DNA of 43,887 nt from Bacteriovoracaceae bacterium (GCA_023954635.1 JAGSHI010000014.1:1-43887), one strand, 5' to 3'. Shown: positions 33,775-43,725, numbered from the stretch's first letter. Program-made: numbers and translations. Notes: generated by a model from the letters alone, not told the origin.

Positions 33775-36606
33775 ATGAAATCGATCATTTTAATGGTGGG
33801 ATTTATCCTCTCTGCCAACCTGTACGCAAATTCCTGGAAAGACCATTTCTATACTGATGATTCGGCCTTTTACCTAAAAATTCACAAGACTGGTTTTGAA
33901 CAACGTTTCAGAGTTGAGTCTGACAAATGTTTCGACATTGAAACCGCGGAAATTCTTTTAAAAAGTAGTCCATGGGATCAGAAATTTAAGTTTAAAAGAC
34001 TTACAAATTCTGAATTAAAATCTTGGCCTGCTCTTTACAAGGAAAACTCAAGAAACTTCTGCTGGTTTGGTGTGAGAGTTAATGGCATCAATTTAAATGA
34101 TCCAAAAAATAATCTCTACTCCATTAAGCTAAAAGAAAAAAACTCTTCAAAATTTTGGTACTTCGAAGATATAAATGACTCCATTTTAGCGAAGAATAGG
34201 TTTACAGATAATCCTGTTAGGCATTGGTTAAGTCTAGGTGCACATGGAGCAACACCTGTCATAGGTGGAGGAGTTTTCTTTAAGATCTGGGAGTCAGATG
34301 TCGATTCTGTCCACCTTTTTCTAGAAAAAGACCCTACCCCTATTACAATGGACATCGATCGATCAGGTCAAAGAAAGAGTCACATTGCTTTTGTCGATTG
34401 GGCAAAAATAGGAACAAAGTATCAATACAAGTTTTTAAAGAATGGAAAGTATGTTCTTCAAGAAGTGGCTAATGATGATCGGATGAGTGATATCAAAGTT
34501 GACCCGATGGCCAGGGCCCTGGATTACGATGCCAAAGGTGGAAAGCATAATGGATATATAAATCCTAAAGCAGTTGTTAGAGGTCTAGATCTAATCAATT
34601 TTAAGTACGACTCAAAAATTGAAGAGATGAAAAAGATTGATCGAGACAATTGGATAATATATCAAGTTTGGCCTCTTACTTTTAATCCAAAGAAAAAAAA
34701 TGGGAAGTACGTTCAGGGAACATTTAACGATGTTGCTGAAAAAATCCCATACATGAGTAATCTAGGAGTAACTGCTGTAGAGTTTCTACCAGTTCATGAG
34801 TCTAGATTTCATGCTTCATGGGGTTATGCAATGGATAGCCTCTACCTTATCGAGAAAACCTATGGTGAAGCTCAAGACCTAATGAAGCTCGTAGACAAGC
34901 TTCACTCAAGAAAGATTCGAGTCGTCTTAGATGTGGTTTTAAACCACGTTAATAATCAACTTATTAGAGATCCACTTAGTGAAGTGATTCACGAGTCAAA
35001 ATATTACAAAGGCAACACTGGGTGGGGTCCAAAACCACGATTTGAAAGTGTTATGGTCCGAAAGTGGATTCTAGATTCACTGGTTTCTTTAGTTAGAGAA
35101 TTTCATGTCGATGGTTTTAGATTTGATATGGTGGAACATATCTATCTCGACAATCCGGCTGGGTATAAATTTCTTCAAGAGCTAAACCTTCTTTTAAAAG
35201 AAGTTAATCCAGACTTCCACACATCTGCAGAACAACTACCAGATAATGCTTGGGTAACATTTCCAATTAAAGATGGTGGTTTAGAGTTTGATTCACAATG
35301 GAATGATAAATTTAAAAACTTTTTCGAACTAGAGTTCGACTATTATCGTGAGCACAACAGAAGCCTTGATACATCTCCCCTCATAGGAAGTTTGAAAGGA
35401 TTTTCAAATCATCGACACGACAGTGGTGAGCACCATTTTGGTGGGCCACTAAGAACTGTAAACTACTTGGGAAGCCACGATGTAGTTGGAAATAAAGATC
35501 CAATTTTGAGAATGGTCAGTCCATACGAGTCTTATGAATGGGAAGGAAGTAATCACTTTTTCAGAGTAAGACCTTTAAGTGACCCAGATAATAAAGAGGC
35601 AAAATTTAGACAAATCCATAATCATTTTACTCACTCAGTGGGTAGAACTAGTTATGGGATCCTTTTTACTAAACCGGGAGACTCTCTTTTCTTTCAAGGT
35701 GAAGAAATGGGGAATGATTTAAATATTGAGAATGAATGGTCATACATTAATGCTAAAGATGGAAATACTATTCCTACACAAAATGTTGATATTCACAGGT
35801 ATGTTTCATCTCATAGAGTTCCCTGGGAGTACCTCACTCCTGACACATCTCAAGAACTTTCATTTTTAAGTTCTTCAGAAAAAAAGATGTTCAAGGGCTA
35901 TAATAAGTTTTTCAAAAAAATTCTACAATTAAAGAAAGACTTTCCTGAGATCAACCTTTCAGATGCCAATAATGTAAATAGTCTTGAAGGCGGTAGTGTA
36001 ATAACCTACGAAGTTGGTAGAGGAAGAAATGAGTTTTTTGTCATAATCAACCTTGGAGATGCAAAAACCTCTCAATGGATAAATTTCCCTGGCCATGCCA
36101 ATGACTGGTGGGAAGAAGTTCTTAACTCATCTTCTTATGATTATGGCGGCAACACCAATAAGTATCTTAATATCATTTCAGAACTTGGAGGAAGAGCTAA
36201 TCATGTAAGGCTTGAAGGCACTTCAATTTCAGTATTCAAGAAAAGTGTAGATGCAAAAATCTCAAAAGATTTATTTCTTAGAGGATCTTTGTCAAACTGG
36301 GATGCATTGGAAAACTTTAAGCTTGAGATGGCCAGTGACCGTGGTGATATTTATGTTGTACATTTCGATGTCAAATCTGACGGAGATCATGAGTTCAAAC
36401 TAGGAACATCTGATTGGGAAATTGAGATGGGTATTAGTACATCGAGATTTTTTGCTCCTCTAATAGAGCTCTTCGAAGAAAACAATGGATATCTAAGTTA
36501 CAAACCCGCTTTACCTAATATGAAAGTGAAGCTTACTAAAGGCAGTTACAAGTTTCTATTTAACATTGGAAATTTTAAGTACAGCTTTTTAAAAATCAAT
36601 AATTAA
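33775..36606 (+). CDS. Exported GH13 glucan-active enzyme (amylase/branching/debranching type)
   Basis: This 943-residue protein has a signal peptide (about 1-18, ending LYA before NSW). A beta-rich N-terminal region precedes a CBM48-like domain (about 145-275). The catalytic barrel spans about 290-690: DVVLNH at 386-391, nucleophile Asp451 in GFRFDMVEHI, acid/base Glu486 in TSAEQL, and Asp569 in LGSHDVV, so the triad is complete. A further beta domain near 845-943 (FLRGSLSNWDAL) resembles a starch-binding module. The layout recalls GlgB-type branching enzymes and pullulanases; exact bond specificity cannot be read. Periplasmic location suits trimming of imported or prey-derived glycogen before uptake by MalEFG. 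Confidence 0.85.
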   Translation: MKSIILMVGFILSANLYANSWKDHFYTDDSAFYLKIHKTGFEQRFRVESDKCFDIETAEILLKSSPWDQKFKFKRLTNSELKSWPALYKENSRNFCWFGVRVNGINLNDPKNNLYSIKLKEKNSSKFWYFEDINDSILAKNRFTDNPVRHWLSLGAHGATPVIGGGVFFKIWESDVDSVHLFLEKDPTPITMDIDRSGQRKSHIAFVDWAKIGTKYQYKFLKNGKYVLQEVANDDRMSDIKVDPMARALDYDAKGGKHNGYINPKAVVRGLDLINFKYDSKIEEMKKIDRDNWIIYQVWPLTFNPKKKNGKYVQGTFNDVAEKIPYMSNLGVTAVEFLPVHESRFHASWGYAMDSLYLIEKTYGEAQDLMKLVDKLHSRKIRVVLDVVLNHVNNQLIRDPLSEVIHESKYYKGNTGWGPKPRFESVMVRKWILDSLVSLVREFHVDGFRFDMVEHIYLDNPAGYKFLQELNLLLKEVNPDFHTSAEQLPDNAWVTFPIKDGGLEFDSQWNDKFKNFFELEFDYYREHNRSLDTSPLIGSLKGFSNHRHDSGEHHFGGPLRTVNYLGSHDVVGNKDPILRMVSPYESYEWEGSNHFFRVRPLSDPDNKEAKFRQIHNHFTHSVGRTSYGILFTKPGDSLFFQGEEMGNDLNIENEWSYINAKDGNTIPTQNVDIHRYVSSHRVPWEYLTPDTSQELSFLSSSEKKMFKGYNKFFKKILQLKKDFPEINLSDANNVNSLEGGSVITYEVGRGRNEFFVIINLGDAKTSQWINFPGHANDWWEEVLNSSSYDYGGNTNKYLNIISELGGRANHVRLEGTSISVFKKSVDAKISKDLFLRGSLSNWDALENFKLEMASDRGDIYVVHFDVKSDGDHEFKLGTSDWEIEMGISTSRFFAPLIELFEENNGYLSYKPALPNMKVKLTKGSYKFLFNIGNFKYSFLKINN

Positions 36607-36617
36607 GAGAGATATAT

Positions 36618-39230
36618 ATGAAAACAAGAACACTACCAAAAACACTAGAAACACTAAATTCAATTGCCGGCAACTACTGGTGGAGCTGGAACCAAGAATC
36701 TTGGAAACTCTTTGAGCAACTAAACCCAAAAACCTGGGCAGAGACAAGAAACCCAGTTCTCACACTTCTTCAAGCCGAAGATTCTGCGATTAATAAACTT
36801 TCTGAAGACAAAGGTTATCTAGGTCACCTTGAATGGGTTACTTCAAACTTCAATAATTATTTAAATCGTGATGAAACTTGGTTCTCTAAGAATCACAGTT
36901 CAACGGCAACTAAAGAAAATCCTATCGCTTATTTTTCAGCTGAATTTGGAATTCATGAAGCTTTACCTATTTACAGTGGTGGTCTTGGAGTTCTTGCTGG
37001 TGACCACGTAAAGTCATCTAGTGATTTAGGTATTCCAATGGCATTTGTTGGACTTTTCTATAAAAACGGATATTTCACACAACAAATTGACGGAGAAGGT
37101 CAGCAGGTAGATGTTTACGGTGACTTTGATGCTGAAGAACTTTCTTTGACTAGAGCATTAGATAAAAATGGTAAAGAAGTACTTGTTGAAGTTTCTCTTC
37201 CTGAGAGAAAAGTATCAATAAAAGTATGGAAAGCAATGGTTGGACAAAACCCTCTTTACTTACTTGATACAAACCTACCTGAAAACTCTAAAGAGGACCA
37301 AGATCTTACGGCCAGACTTTATGGTGGCGACAGAGAAATGAGAATGTCTCAAGAGATTGTTCTTGGAATAGGTGGTGTTAAAGTTCTTGCGGCAATGGGA
37401 GTAACTCCATCAGTCTGGCACATGAATGAGGGACATTCAGGCTTCTTTCAATTAGAAAGAACAAAAAGAGCAATGGAAGAGCACAATTTAAATTTTGAAG
37501 AAGCAAAAATCTTCTGTGCAAGTAATTGTCTTTTTACAACTCACACTCCTGTCCCAGCTGGAAATGAATCTTTCTCACTTCCCGTTATGCATAAGTATTT
37601 TCATGAATATATTAAAGAGTTGGATATTTCATGGCATAGATTTATTAATCTCGGTCTTGTCGATGAGAAAACTGATCATAAATTCTTTAGTCTTACTGTT
37701 TTTGCATTAAATTTTAGCCGATTCCATAATGGGGTGAGTGAACTTCATGGAAGAATTGCGGCTAAGATGTGGAAGAAGCAATGGCCAGAAGTTCCAGAAA
37801 TGGACAATCCTATTTCTCATGTTACCAATGGTGTTCATGTTCAAACATGGACGTCTTTAGAAATGAAAAACATGTATCGTGAATTTATGGGTGGCGATTG
37901 GGAAGACCAGCTTGCAAACCATTCTTGGTGGGAAAAGGCACATAATATTCCAAATACAGAAATGAAGAAAACGAAGATTCAACTTAAAAATAAAATGATT
38001 TCAATGGTTAGAACTCAGTTGAAAGAACAACTGAAGAGAAATGGTGAATCACAAGATGCAATAGCAGAAGTTGACAACTATCTAAGTGAAAACTGTCTAA
38101 CGGTAGGGTTTGCTCGTCGGTTTGCAACTTACAAAAGAGCGACTTTAATATTTAAAGATTTAGACAAACTTGAATCTCTTGTAAATGATCCAAACAGACC
38201 AGTTCAGTTTATCTTTGCTGGGAAAGCACACCCTGCAGATATTCCTGGTCAGACATTTATAAAAGAAATTTATCAAATAAGTAGAACTCCTCGTTTCAGA
38301 GGTAAAGTTATTATTTTAGAAAATTACGATATGAACATATCTCGCCATATGGTGAGCGGTGTAGATGTTTGGTTAAACAACCCAAGACGTCCAATGGAAG
38401 CGAGTGGAACAAGCGGACAGAAAGTACCTTTAAACGCCGGACTAAATTTTTCAGTACTAGACGGCTGGTGGCGAGAAGGGTTTAACGGACAAAATGGTTG
38501 GACCATTGGAGAAGAGAAAGATTATCCAAACGATGATATCCAAGACTTCGAAGATGCACACGACTTTTACCGAACTCTAGGAGAGACGATTGTCCCTCTA
38601 TATTATAATGGAAAGTTTGAAGATGGTGTGTCAGATGCGTGGATAGATAAATGTAAAGAGAGTATCGTTTCAAATATTTCACATTTTTCAACGCAAAGAA
38701 TGGTTCAAGACTATATGAATGAGTTTTACACCAAGGCCTGGAGCTATGGTGAATCATTCAGAGAGAATGAGTTATCAAAAGTTAAAAGTTACATTGAGGA
38801 GAGAAGATTTCTCCAACGTAATTGGCCCGTAGTTACATTGAACTCTGTTCAGATAAGTGGAGCTCATCTAGATGTTGCTTCTGATTTTGAAGCAATGAAA
38901 GATACTCCTTCCCACCATGTTGAATACCCTAAAGATGCAAGTCTTCCAGGTCGAGTAATAGAAACAGTTGAATCTGATATCGAATTTAATGCTTATTTAG
39001 GAGATATTTCTCCAGAACAGGTCAAAGCTGAACTCGTTATATCTGATGGCGTAGATAACATTACTTATTCTGAGTTTTCTTGTCTTAATAGAGATCAAGA
39101 TGGAACTTGGAAATTCAAAACTCAGTTTAAGTCTCCTGATGGAAAACCAAGAAGACTAAGAGTGCGAATGTATCCAACGATGGATCATCTAGCTTCTAAG
39201 TTTGAGTTTTCTACTTGTTCTTGGTTATAG
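36618..39230 (+). CDS. glgP: Alpha-glucan phosphorylase (GT35, DUF3417 type)
   Basis: This 870-residue enzyme splits alpha-1,4-glucan with phosphate to glucose-1-P. Residues 1-100 form the DUF3417 N-terminal domain (NYWWSWNQESWKLFEQL) of the MalP-like phosphorylase group. YFSAEFGIHEALPIYSGGLG lies at 105-124, HMNEGHSGF near 268, and the PLP lysine K602 in GTSGQKVPLNAG. No signal peptide, so it is cytosolic. It starts 12 bp after the GH13 gene and ends 8 bp before malQ, inside one operon. Its product would be used by the phosphoglucomutase encoded at 10491. Confidence 0.95.
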   Translation: MKTRTLPKTLETLNSIAGNYWWSWNQESWKLFEQLNPKTWAETRNPVLTLLQAEDSAINKLSEDKGYLGHLEWVTSNFNNYLNRDETWFSKNHSSTATKENPIAYFSAEFGIHEALPIYSGGLGVLAGDHVKSSSDLGIPMAFVGLFYKNGYFTQQIDGEGQQVDVYGDFDAEELSLTRALDKNGKEVLVEVSLPERKVSIKVWKAMVGQNPLYLLDTNLPENSKEDQDLTARLYGGDREMRMSQEIVLGIGGVKVLAAMGVTPSVWHMNEGHSGFFQLERTKRAMEEHNLNFEEAKIFCASNCLFTTHTPVPAGNESFSLPVMHKYFHEYIKELDISWHRFINLGLVDEKTDHKFFSLTVFALNFSRFHNGVSELHGRIAAKMWKKQWPEVPEMDNPISHVTNGVHVQTWTSLEMKNMYREFMGGDWEDQLANHSWWEKAHNIPNTEMKKTKIQLKNKMISMVRTQLKEQLKRNGESQDAIAEVDNYLSENCLTVGFARRFATYKRATLIFKDLDKLESLVNDPNRPVQFIFAGKAHPADIPGQTFIKEIYQISRTPRFRGKVIILENYDMNISRHMVSGVDVWLNNPRRPMEASGTSGQKVPLNAGLNFSVLDGWWREGFNGQNGWTIGEEKDYPNDDIQDFEDAHDFYRTLGETIVPLYYNGKFEDGVSDAWIDKCKESIVSNISHFSTQRMVQDYMNEFYTKAWSYGESFRENELSKVKSYIEERRFLQRNWPVVTLNSVQISGAHLDVASDFEAMKDTPSHHVEYPKDASLPGRVIETVESDIEFNAYLGDISPEQVKAELVISDGVDNITYSEFSCLNRDQDGTWKFKTQFKSPDGKPRRLRVRMYPTMDHLASKFEFSTCSWL

Positions 39231-39238
39231 GTTTTTGA

Positions 39239-40750
39239 ATGAACGGGATTGATTCTAAACGGCGATATGGAGTCCTCCTCCACCCGACAGCGCTTCCTTC
39301 AAATTGGGGAATCGGTGATATTGGAATTAGTTCCAGAAAGCTAATCGATTGGCTTCATGCAAGTGGAGCCGCTGTGTGGCAACTTCTTCCAACTGGTGTA
39401 GTGGATAAATGGGGTTGCCCATATTCATCATACTCGGCCTTCGGGGGAAACCCGATGCTTATTTGTATCGAAGACCTTGTTGAAAAAAAGCTGCTTACCC
39501 CAAACGATATTTCGCCCAAACTCCCCTCTCAAGGACAAGTTAATTTCAAAACTTCTTGGAATAGAAAAAGAAATGTTCTTTTAAAGGCCTTTGAAAACTT
39601 TAAAAAAGATAAGGCCAACGAAGAACAGTTTAATCAATTCTTGTTAGATGAAGGTCATTGGGTTCACGATTTAAGTAACTTTCTTGTTTTAACAGAGTTG
39701 CATGGAGACGATTGGACAAATTGGCCTCTCGGTTTCAAACAAAGAGATGTTGAGACCTTAGAAAAGTTTGAATCAGATCATAGTGAGGATATTACATTCC
39801 AAATTTTTCTACAATTTCTGTATGAGCAACAGTGGCTCTCAATGAAAAACTATGCCAAGAAGAATGATGTAGAGCTTTTTGGAGATATTCCAATCTTTGT
39901 CGCTCATCATAGTATGGACGTATGGAGACATCCCGAACAGTTTAAATTAAACGCAGCGGGAAAAATGGAAATCGAAACAGGTGCTCCACCAGATGCTTTT
40001 AGTGATGCTGGCCAAAAATGGGGTACCCCCAATTACAACTGGGAAAAAATGAGGTCCTTAAATTTCCAGTGGTGGGTTGATAGAGTTCAATACCTTTCCA
40101 ACAAATTTGATCTTTTAAGGCTTGATCACTTTTTGGGTTTTGTTCACATTTGGGAATCTCCAAAAGAAGATGTCGATGCAAGAAATGGTGGTTGGTCTCC
40201 AACTCCTGGTCGAAAGATGTTTGAAGTAATACTTGAAAAACTTGGAAAACTTCCATTTGTCGCCGAAGATCTTGGAGAACTAAATGATGATGTTCATAAG
40301 CTAAGAGATGACTTTGAACTCCCAGGTATGAAAATTCTCCAGTTTGCATTTGGAACAGACGAAGCTAATCAACACCTTCCTGAAAATACACCTGAGCATT
40401 TTGTTGTTTACACGGGAACCCATGACAATAACACTCTGAAGGGATGGTATAAGGAAAGACAAGTCTCAATGGCAGAAGAAGAGCTAGATTCAATGTTCAA
40501 CTTATTATCTAAGTACAGTAATAGTACAGAAATTCATGAAATGTTTTTAGAAACAGCAATGCAAAATAAAAACTTCCTTTGTGTTTTTCCAATTCAAGAT
40601 ATTTTCGGGCTAGATGAAGAATCAAGGTTTAATACTCCAGGAACAACTGGTGACAAGAACTGGACCTGGATTATGCCTGAAAGCCTGCTGACAGACTCAA
40701 GAGCAGACGAAATGAAGAAAATGGCAAATAGATCAGGGAGATTGAAGTGA
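39239..40750 (+). CDS. malQ: 4-alpha-glucanotransferase (GH77)
   Basis: MalQ rearranges maltodextrins, releasing glucose and making longer chains for phosphorylase. The 503-residue protein begins RRYGVLLHPTALPSNWGIGD, a GH77 signature. The catalytic residues are Asp296 in LLRLDHFLG, Glu343 in FVAEDLGE and Asp396 in TGTHDNNT. It is the compact plant/Thermus-type length without the E. coli N-terminal extension. Cytosolic. It is followed by malF with a GTGA overlap. Confidence 0.95.
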   Translation: MNGIDSKRRYGVLLHPTALPSNWGIGDIGISSRKLIDWLHASGAAVWQLLPTGVVDKWGCPYSSYSAFGGNPMLICIEDLVEKKLLTPNDISPKLPSQGQVNFKTSWNRKRNVLLKAFENFKKDKANEEQFNQFLLDEGHWVHDLSNFLVLTELHGDDWTNWPLGFKQRDVETLEKFESDHSEDITFQIFLQFLYEQQWLSMKNYAKKNDVELFGDIPIFVAHHSMDVWRHPEQFKLNAAGKMEIETGAPPDAFSDAGQKWGTPNYNWEKMRSLNFQWWVDRVQYLSNKFDLLRLDHFLGFVHIWESPKEDVDARNGGWSPTPGRKMFEVILEKLGKLPFVAEDLGELNDDVHKLRDDFELPGMKILQFAFGTDEANQHLPENTPEHFVVYTGTHDNNTLKGWYKERQVSMAEEELDSMFNLLSKYSNSTEIHEMFLETAMQNKNFLCVFPIQDIFGLDEESRFNTPGTTGDKNWTWIMPESLLTDSRADEMKKMANRSGRLK

Positions 40751-42249
40751 CTTCTAAAGTTTTAAAGTTATTTCTTTTTTCATATTTAATCGCTGGGCTT
40801 GTTCTAAGCTTGTATTTATTTAATTCAACCCATGTTTTCATGGGAGTTTTAAGTCTTGTCATTACAGTCGCCAGTGGAGTTATTTTCTTTTCAAAGAAAG
40901 CTCAAGCCATGAGATTCATGTACCCGGGGCTACTTACCTTTGTTCTGTTCATGATTCTTCCGATTATCTTTACTGTCTATATAGCCTTCACAAACTTAAG
41001 TACAGGCCACTTTCTCTCAAAGGAGCGAGTACTTGAAATCTTATCTTCAGAAAAGGTAATCCCAAAAGATGCCGTTTCAATTGAGTTCGATATTTTCCCA
41101 GGAAATCCGGCAGTCCTCGTTGCCTATGGTCTCGATGGGGACTATAAAACTTACCTTGAAGAAGGAAGTAATATATATAACCTTCAGCCCTTTCGAGACA
41201 AGTTACCGGAGCAAGCACCTCTAGGACCTAATGAAGTGTTCTCAAAGAGAGAGTTCTTAGAAACAAAAAGATTTGTCATGCCAGACGGAGAGATCCTTCG
41301 TTACCACAGAACAGATCTACTCATTCAGTCTAAAAACAGATACATTTTAATAGATGAAAATACGCTAAAGGATACTGTCACTTCCTTAACTTGGGGAGCA
41401 GATGATGAATCCGGCTATTTTAAATCTGGAAATGAAACATTAGCTCCAGGTTATTATGTCTTAACAGGTTTTAAAAACTTCACAAGCCTGTTCTCTGACA
41501 ATCGACTAAATTCGAATTTCTTTAAAGTTTTACTATGGACTTTGGGATGGTCATTCTTAAGTGTTTTATTTACTTTTTCTTTTGGAACTTTTTTGGCCAT
41601 TGTCATTAATGATAAAGGGCTTAAATTAAAATCTATATATCGAGTACTTTTTATTATTCCTTATTCGATTCCATTCTTTATTTCTGTTTTAATTTTCAAA
41701 GGTATGATGAATAAGGATTTCGGTGCAATCAACCAAGTTTTAGTAGAGTTAGGTTTTTCAAAGGTCCCTTGGCTAGAGACTCCGATTATGGCCAAAGTTT
41801 CTTGTTTGGTTGTAAACCTATGGCTAGGCTTCCCTTACATGTTTTTAGTCATCACTGGAATTTTACAAAGCATTCCAGAGTCCCTTTATGAAGCCGCCAA
41901 ACTAGACGGTGCAGGAAGATTTTCAACATTCAAAAATATTACGCTACCTCTCATCATGAGTGCTGTTGGACCATTACTTGTTGGGTCCTTTGCTTTCAAC
42001 CTTAATAATTTTGTAGGTATATACCTTCTCACCGGAGGAGGACCTCCTATTCCTGGAGCAACGACTGCCGTAGGAGAAACTGATATTCTTATAAGTTATA
42101 CTTACCGACTTGCATTTGAAGGTGGTCAAGGTCAAAACTTTGGACTCGCGAGCTCAATCGCTCTCTTTATTTTTGCCATCGTTTCAGTTTTAACATTAAT
42201 TAATTTTAAACTTACTGGAATGGGTTCTGACAATCAGGAGGCAACATGA
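40747..42249 (+). CDS. malF: Maltodextrin ABC transporter permease MalF
   Basis: This 500-residue inner-membrane permease has three N-terminal hydrophobic segments (about 8-25, 32-48, 58-80), a large soluble loop (about 85-240) like the MalF P2 loop that contacts MalE, then the permease domain. The ATPase-contact EAA loop reads YEAAKLDGAGRFSTFKNI. The start is GTG at 40747, overlapping the malQ stop by 4 bp. The matching ATPase MalK is not encoded nearby. Confidence 0.93.
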   Translation: MTSKVLKLFLFSYLIAGLVLSLYLFNSTHVFMGVLSLVITVASGVIFFSKKAQAMRFMYPGLLTFVLFMILPIIFTVYIAFTNLSTGHFLSKERVLEILSSEKVIPKDAVSIEFDIFPGNPAVLVAYGLDGDYKTYLEEGSNIYNLQPFRDKLPEQAPLGPNEVFSKREFLETKRFVMPDGEILRYHRTDLLIQSKNRYILIDENTLKDTVTSLTWGADDESGYFKSGNETLAPGYYVLTGFKNFTSLFSDNRLNSNFFKVLLWTLGWSFLSVLFTFSFGTFLAIVINDKGLKLKSIYRVLFIIPYSIPFFISVLIFKGMMNKDFGAINQVLVELGFSKVPWLETPIMAKVSCLVVNLWLGFPYMFLVITGILQSIPESLYEAAKLDGAGRFSTFKNITLPLIMSAVGPLLVGSFAFNLNNFVGIYLLTGGGPPIPGATTAVGETDILISYTYRLAFEGGQGQNFGLASSIALFIFAIVSVLTLINFKLTGMGSDNQEAT

Positions 42250-43178
42250 GTGAAATTGCCTTGAAAAAACAACAATCAAAATCTACCGGTTTTCAGTTTA
42301 AGAAAAAGCAAATGGAGTCTCTCGCAAAACATCTACTTCTCTGTAGCTTGTTGATGATTGTACTTTTCCCAATTGTTTATATTATCTCCATTTCATTTAA
42401 CGCATCTGGATCGATTGGTTCAAAGTTAATTCCCGAAAGCTTCACCTTAAACCACTGGAAGTATATTTTAGGGATACCTTATCTTGATTCTGCAACAGGA
42501 AAAGAAGTTCTCTCACCTTTTCCAATATTACTTTGGCTCTGGAACTCAATTAAAATTAGCTCTATTTCAGCTGTTATGATGTTGCTCCTTTCAACAACCT
42601 CGGCCTATGCACTTTCTCGCTTTAGATTCAGAGGGAGACAGTCTTCACTACTCGTTTTAATGATTATTCAAATGTTTCCCAATATTATGGCCATGGTTGC
42701 TTTTTATTTTATGCTCGATTTTCTAGGAGGATATTTTCCATCTCTTGGAACTGATAGCCATGGCGGTCTCATTTTAGTTTACCTTGGGGGTACTCCATTC
42801 AATATTTGGTTGATCAAAGGGTATTTTGACACGATACCCAAATCTATCGAAGAATCTGCAATCATGGACGGATGCACTAAATTTCAGGCCTTTTGGAAGA
42901 TCGTTTTACCTCTTTCCACCCCAATATTGGCCGTTGTTGGACTTTTAACGTTTATAAACACTTTTAGTGATTTTATTTTGCCTTCAATTTTACTAAAATC
43001 AGGAGACAAACTGACATTTGCTGTAGGTATTCAAATTTTTATTTCGGATGCTTTCAGCGGAAGATGGGGACCGTTTGCTGCGGCCTGCTTCTTAGGAGCA
43101 TTTCCAATATCAGCGATATTTTTTACCATACACAAGTATATCATTTCAGGTCTCGCCATGGGCGGCACCAAAGGATGA
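42246..43178 (+). CDS. malG: Maltodextrin ABC transporter permease MalG
   Basis: This 310-residue permease pairs with MalF. It has six predicted membrane helices; the EAA loop is ESAIMDGCTKFQAFWKI. The segment NASGSIGSKLIPESFTLNHW after the first helix and the ending GLAMGGTKG match MalG, whose C-terminal tail reaches the ATPase. Its ATG overlaps the malF stop (ATGA), with CAGGAGG just upstream. It ends 25 bp before the small Cys-repeat gene. Confidence 0.94.
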   Translation: MSEIALKKQQSKSTGFQFKKKQMESLAKHLLLCSLLMIVLFPIVYIISISFNASGSIGSKLIPESFTLNHWKYILGIPYLDSATGKEVLSPFPILLWLWNSIKISSISAVMMLLLSTTSAYALSRFRFRGRQSSLLVLMIIQMFPNIMAMVAFYFMLDFLGGYFPSLGTDSHGGLILVYLGGTPFNIWLIKGYFDTIPKSIEESAIMDGCTKFQAFWKIVLPLSTPILAVVGLLTFINTFSDFILPSILLKSGDKLTFAVGIQIFISDAFSGRWGPFAAACFLGAFPISAIFFTIHKYIISGLAMGGTKG

Positions 43179-43203
43179 GGACATAATCCACGGGAGGACA
43201 CAC

Positions 43204-43587
43204 ATGAAAAAACTTATCGCCACACTGGCCTTTGTACTTGTTTCGACAAATGCACACGCTATCTTTTTACAGTCTTGTTACAATCACACATTTGGTGACG
43301 AAGCCGTAAGTTACAGCTATCAAAGTTGTTCCAATTCAAATTTCAGAGAAATTGAAAGAAATATTGAAGAGCCAATGTTTCTTCAACATTGTTCCAACTT
43401 TGGAGATCAAGTTCAATACTCATATACGAGCTGTATGAATAGAAATTTCAGAGAAATTGAAAGAAAACTTGAGCAACCAGTATTCTTAAGCCACTGCTCA
43501 AACTTCAGACCTGACACTCTTGATTTTTCTTTTGAGTCTTGCGTGAGAAGAAATTACTCAGAAATTGAAAGAAAACTTAGAAACTAA
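43204..43587 (+). CDS. Small secreted protein with three cysteine-containing repeats
   Basis: This 127-residue protein has a signal peptide (1-19, ending AHA). The mature part is three tandem repeats of about 35 residues (21-58, 59-93, 94-127). Each begins FL-x-x-C, has a second Cys 14-17 residues later, and ends with NFREIERKLE or a close variant. Cysteines are C25, C42, C63, C77, C98 and C113, so one disulfide per repeat is plausible. A 24-bp stretch is identical at 43338-43361 and 43443-43466, pointing to recent duplication. I know no family. GGGAGGA precedes the ATG, and it follows malG by 25 bp, so it may be the last gene of the mal operon. Confidence 0.8.
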   Translation: MKKLIATLAFVLVSTNAHAIFLQSCYNHTFGDEAVSYSYQSCSNSNFREIERNIEEPMFLQHCSNFGDQVQYSYTSCMNRNFREIERKLEQPVFLSHCSNFRPDTLDFSFESCVRRNYSEIERKLRN

Positions 43588-43600
43588 AATTTAATCATCA

Positions 43601-43623
43601 GACCGGGAGCATCGTTCCCGGTC
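43601..43623 (+). terminator. Terminator after the Cys-repeat gene
   Basis: GACCGGGA and TCCCGGTC form a perfect 8-bp GC-rich stem with a 7-nt loop, 13 bp after the stop. Only a short T-run follows (ACCCTTT), so the U-tract is weak. It probably ends the maltodextrin operon. Confidence 0.7.
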
Positions 43624-43697
43624 ACCCTTTAAAATCAGACACATACGAAAGCATCATTAAAAATCCTAACCAAATCCTAATATGAATTTAATGGTCT

Positions 43698-43725
43698 TTG
43701 ATTATATAGTAAGCGTAATCATATT
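43698..43725 (+). promoter_or_regulatory. Probable promoter of the Na+/Pi symporter gene
   Basis: TTGATT and CATATT are spaced by 16 bp. TGATTA (43699-43704) and TAATCA (43716-43721) form a 6-bp inverted repeat inside the promoter. AAATCCTAA is also repeated directly just upstream. No Pho box consensus was recognised. Confidence 0.4.
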
